Source: Rhodospirillales bacterium
GTDB taxonomy: Bacteria > Pseudomonadota > Alphaproteobacteria > Acetobacterales > Acetobacteraceae
DNA: 5,275 bases
Assembly (NCBI GenBank): GCA_025350425.1
Contig: JANXXW010000142.1
Coordinates: 1 to 5,275, forward strand
Direction of reading: 5' to 3'
Position numbers and translations under genes: made by a program. Below, piece after piece: positions 4,344-5,275 of the stretch. Each line of letters opens with the position of its first letter. Within the stretch, counting starts at the first letter, position 1. The notes under the pieces were generated by a model, which searched no databases, had not been told where the DNA came from, and saw nothing but the letters and a program-made list of their open reading frames with translations.

Positions 4344-5275
4344 CTAAGCCGCCCGCGTAGCAGCGTCGCCAATCAGGACGCATAGATCGTCCACGATCCG
4401 CGCCACCAGATGCTCGTCCTCGGCTTCGGCCATCACGCGCACGACCGGTTCCGTCCCGCTCTCCCGGATCAGCAGCCGCCCGGTACCCGCCAGTTGCGCC
4501 TCCGCGGCCAGGATGGCCTGCCGTATGGAGGCCACCGCCAGCGGCGACGGTCCGGCGAAGCGCACGTTCCGCAGCCGTTGCGGCAACGGCTCGAACAACC
4601 GCAGCAACTCGCTCGCGGGCCGCCCATCATTGACCAGCACCGCAAGCACCTGCAAAGCGGCGAGCAGCCCGTCCCCGGTGGTGGCGTAGTCCGATAGGAT
4701 CACGTGCCCGGACTGTTCGCCGCCCACGTTCAACCCGTCCGCCCGCATCTTCTCGACCACGTAGCGGTCGCCGACCTGGGTCCGGTGCAGCGCGATTCCG
4801 CGACCGTCCAGAAATCTCTCCAGACCGAGGTTGGACATGACCGTGGCCACCACCCCACCCCCGGTGAGCCTGCCATCCTCGCCCCAGATCTTCGCAATCA
4901 GGGCCAGTATCTGATCACCATCGACGATCGCACCCCGTTCGTCGCATAGGATGAGCCGGTCCGCGTCGCCGTCCAGCGCCAGACCGAGATGCGCTCCATG
5001 CTCGCGCACCCCGGCGCACATGAACTCCGGCACCGTCGAGCCGCAGCCTCGGTTGATGTTGAACCCATCGGGCGCGACCCCGATCGGGATTACTTCCGCG
5101 CCCAGTTCCCACAGCACCGTCGGCGCCACCTTGTACGCAGCGCCATGCGCGCAATCGACGACGATCTTGAGCCCGTCCAGCCGGAGGCCACGTGGGAACG
5201 TCGCCTTGGCACTCTCGATGTATCGCCCCGCGGCATCGTTCAACCGGTAGGCGCGGCCCAGCTTTTTCGGGGCCG
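4344..5275 (-). CDS. glmM: Phosphoglucosamine mutase (5' end outside window)
   Basis: Interconverts glucosamine-6-phosphate and glucosamine-1-phosphate, a step toward UDP-N-acetylglucosamine for peptidoglycan and lipopolysaccharide. About 310 C-terminal residues of a protein usually near 450 are present. The frame is open to the window edge, where APKKLGRAYRLNDAAGRYIE matches the GlmM interdomain segment, so the TTG at 5243 is not a start. The N-terminal domain with the phosphoserine active site is missing because of the window edge. Visible motifs are the metal-binding loop DGDADR (4973-4956), the sugar-binding loop GGEQSGH (4724-4704) and the phosphate-binding loop RESGTEP (4466-4446), followed by VVRVMAEAED. 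The N-terminal similarity and GGEQSGH favour GlmM over the related ManB/Pgm mutases. It ends in TAG immediately before the thiD GTG, so the two genes share a transcript. Confidence 0.95.
   Translation of the reverse strand, partial: APKKLGRAYRLNDAAGRYIESAKATFPRGLRLDGLKIVVDCAHGAAYKVAPTVLWELGAEVIPIGVAPDGFNINRGCGSTVPEFMCAGVREHGAHLGLALDGDADRLILCDERGAIVDGDQILALIAKIWGEDGRLTGGGVVATVMSNLGLERFLDGRGIALHRTQVGDRYVVEKMRADGLNVGGEQSGHVILSDYATTGDGLLAALQVLAVLVNDGRPASELLRLFEPLPQRLRNVRFAGPSPLAVASIRQAILAAEAQLAGTGRLLIRESGTEPVVRVMAEAEDEHLVARIVDDLCVLIGDAATRAA

Overview
The window reads as a piece of a high-GC alphaproteobacterial chromosome. Acetobacteraceae or a close relative in the Rhodospirillales is my best guess. 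It rests on the GC-rich codon choice, the style of the M17 aminopeptidase C-terminus, and the glmM-thiD pair. This is inference from sequence style, because no 16S or other marker is present.

Layout from left to right. The + strand opens with the C-terminal third of an M17 leucyl aminopeptidase (1-452, cut by the window edge). A visibly AT-rich 177-base spacer follows, carrying two 5-6-5 inverted repeats. Next is a small MarR-type winged-helix regulator (630-1031) with a good Shine-Dalgarno sequence and a clear rho-independent terminator (1046-1076). Converging on that terminator from the right, on the - strand, is a three-gene set: a Rieske [2Fe-2S] ferredoxin (3260-2940), a MalF-type sugar ABC permease (2813-1905) and a MalG-type permease (1908-1075). 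The two permeases overlap by ATGA. No substrate-binding protein, ATPase or oxygenase subunit lies beside them, so the transporter and the ferredoxin both look incomplete at this locus.

On the + strand, divergent from the ferredoxin, is a short remnant of a HAD-family hydrolase (from 3384). It keeps the DMDGTLLDTE active-site start and then loses similarity about 90 bases before the end of thiD. The right end, on the - strand, is a housekeeping pair: the C-terminal two thirds of phosphoglucosamine mutase GlmM (5275-4344, cut by the window edge), then ThiD (4343-3549). ThiD starts at a GTG immediately after the glmM stop codon and in the same frame.

The flanks (glmM-thiD, aminopeptidase-marR) look like core genome. 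The middle (ferredoxin, permease pair, HAD stub) looks like a rearranged or accessory insert. I saw no RNA gene, CRISPR array, insertion sequence or clear new defence-like system. The points most worth a second look are the solitary permease pair next to a solitary Rieske ferredoxin, the HAD stub, and the glmM/thiD junction.
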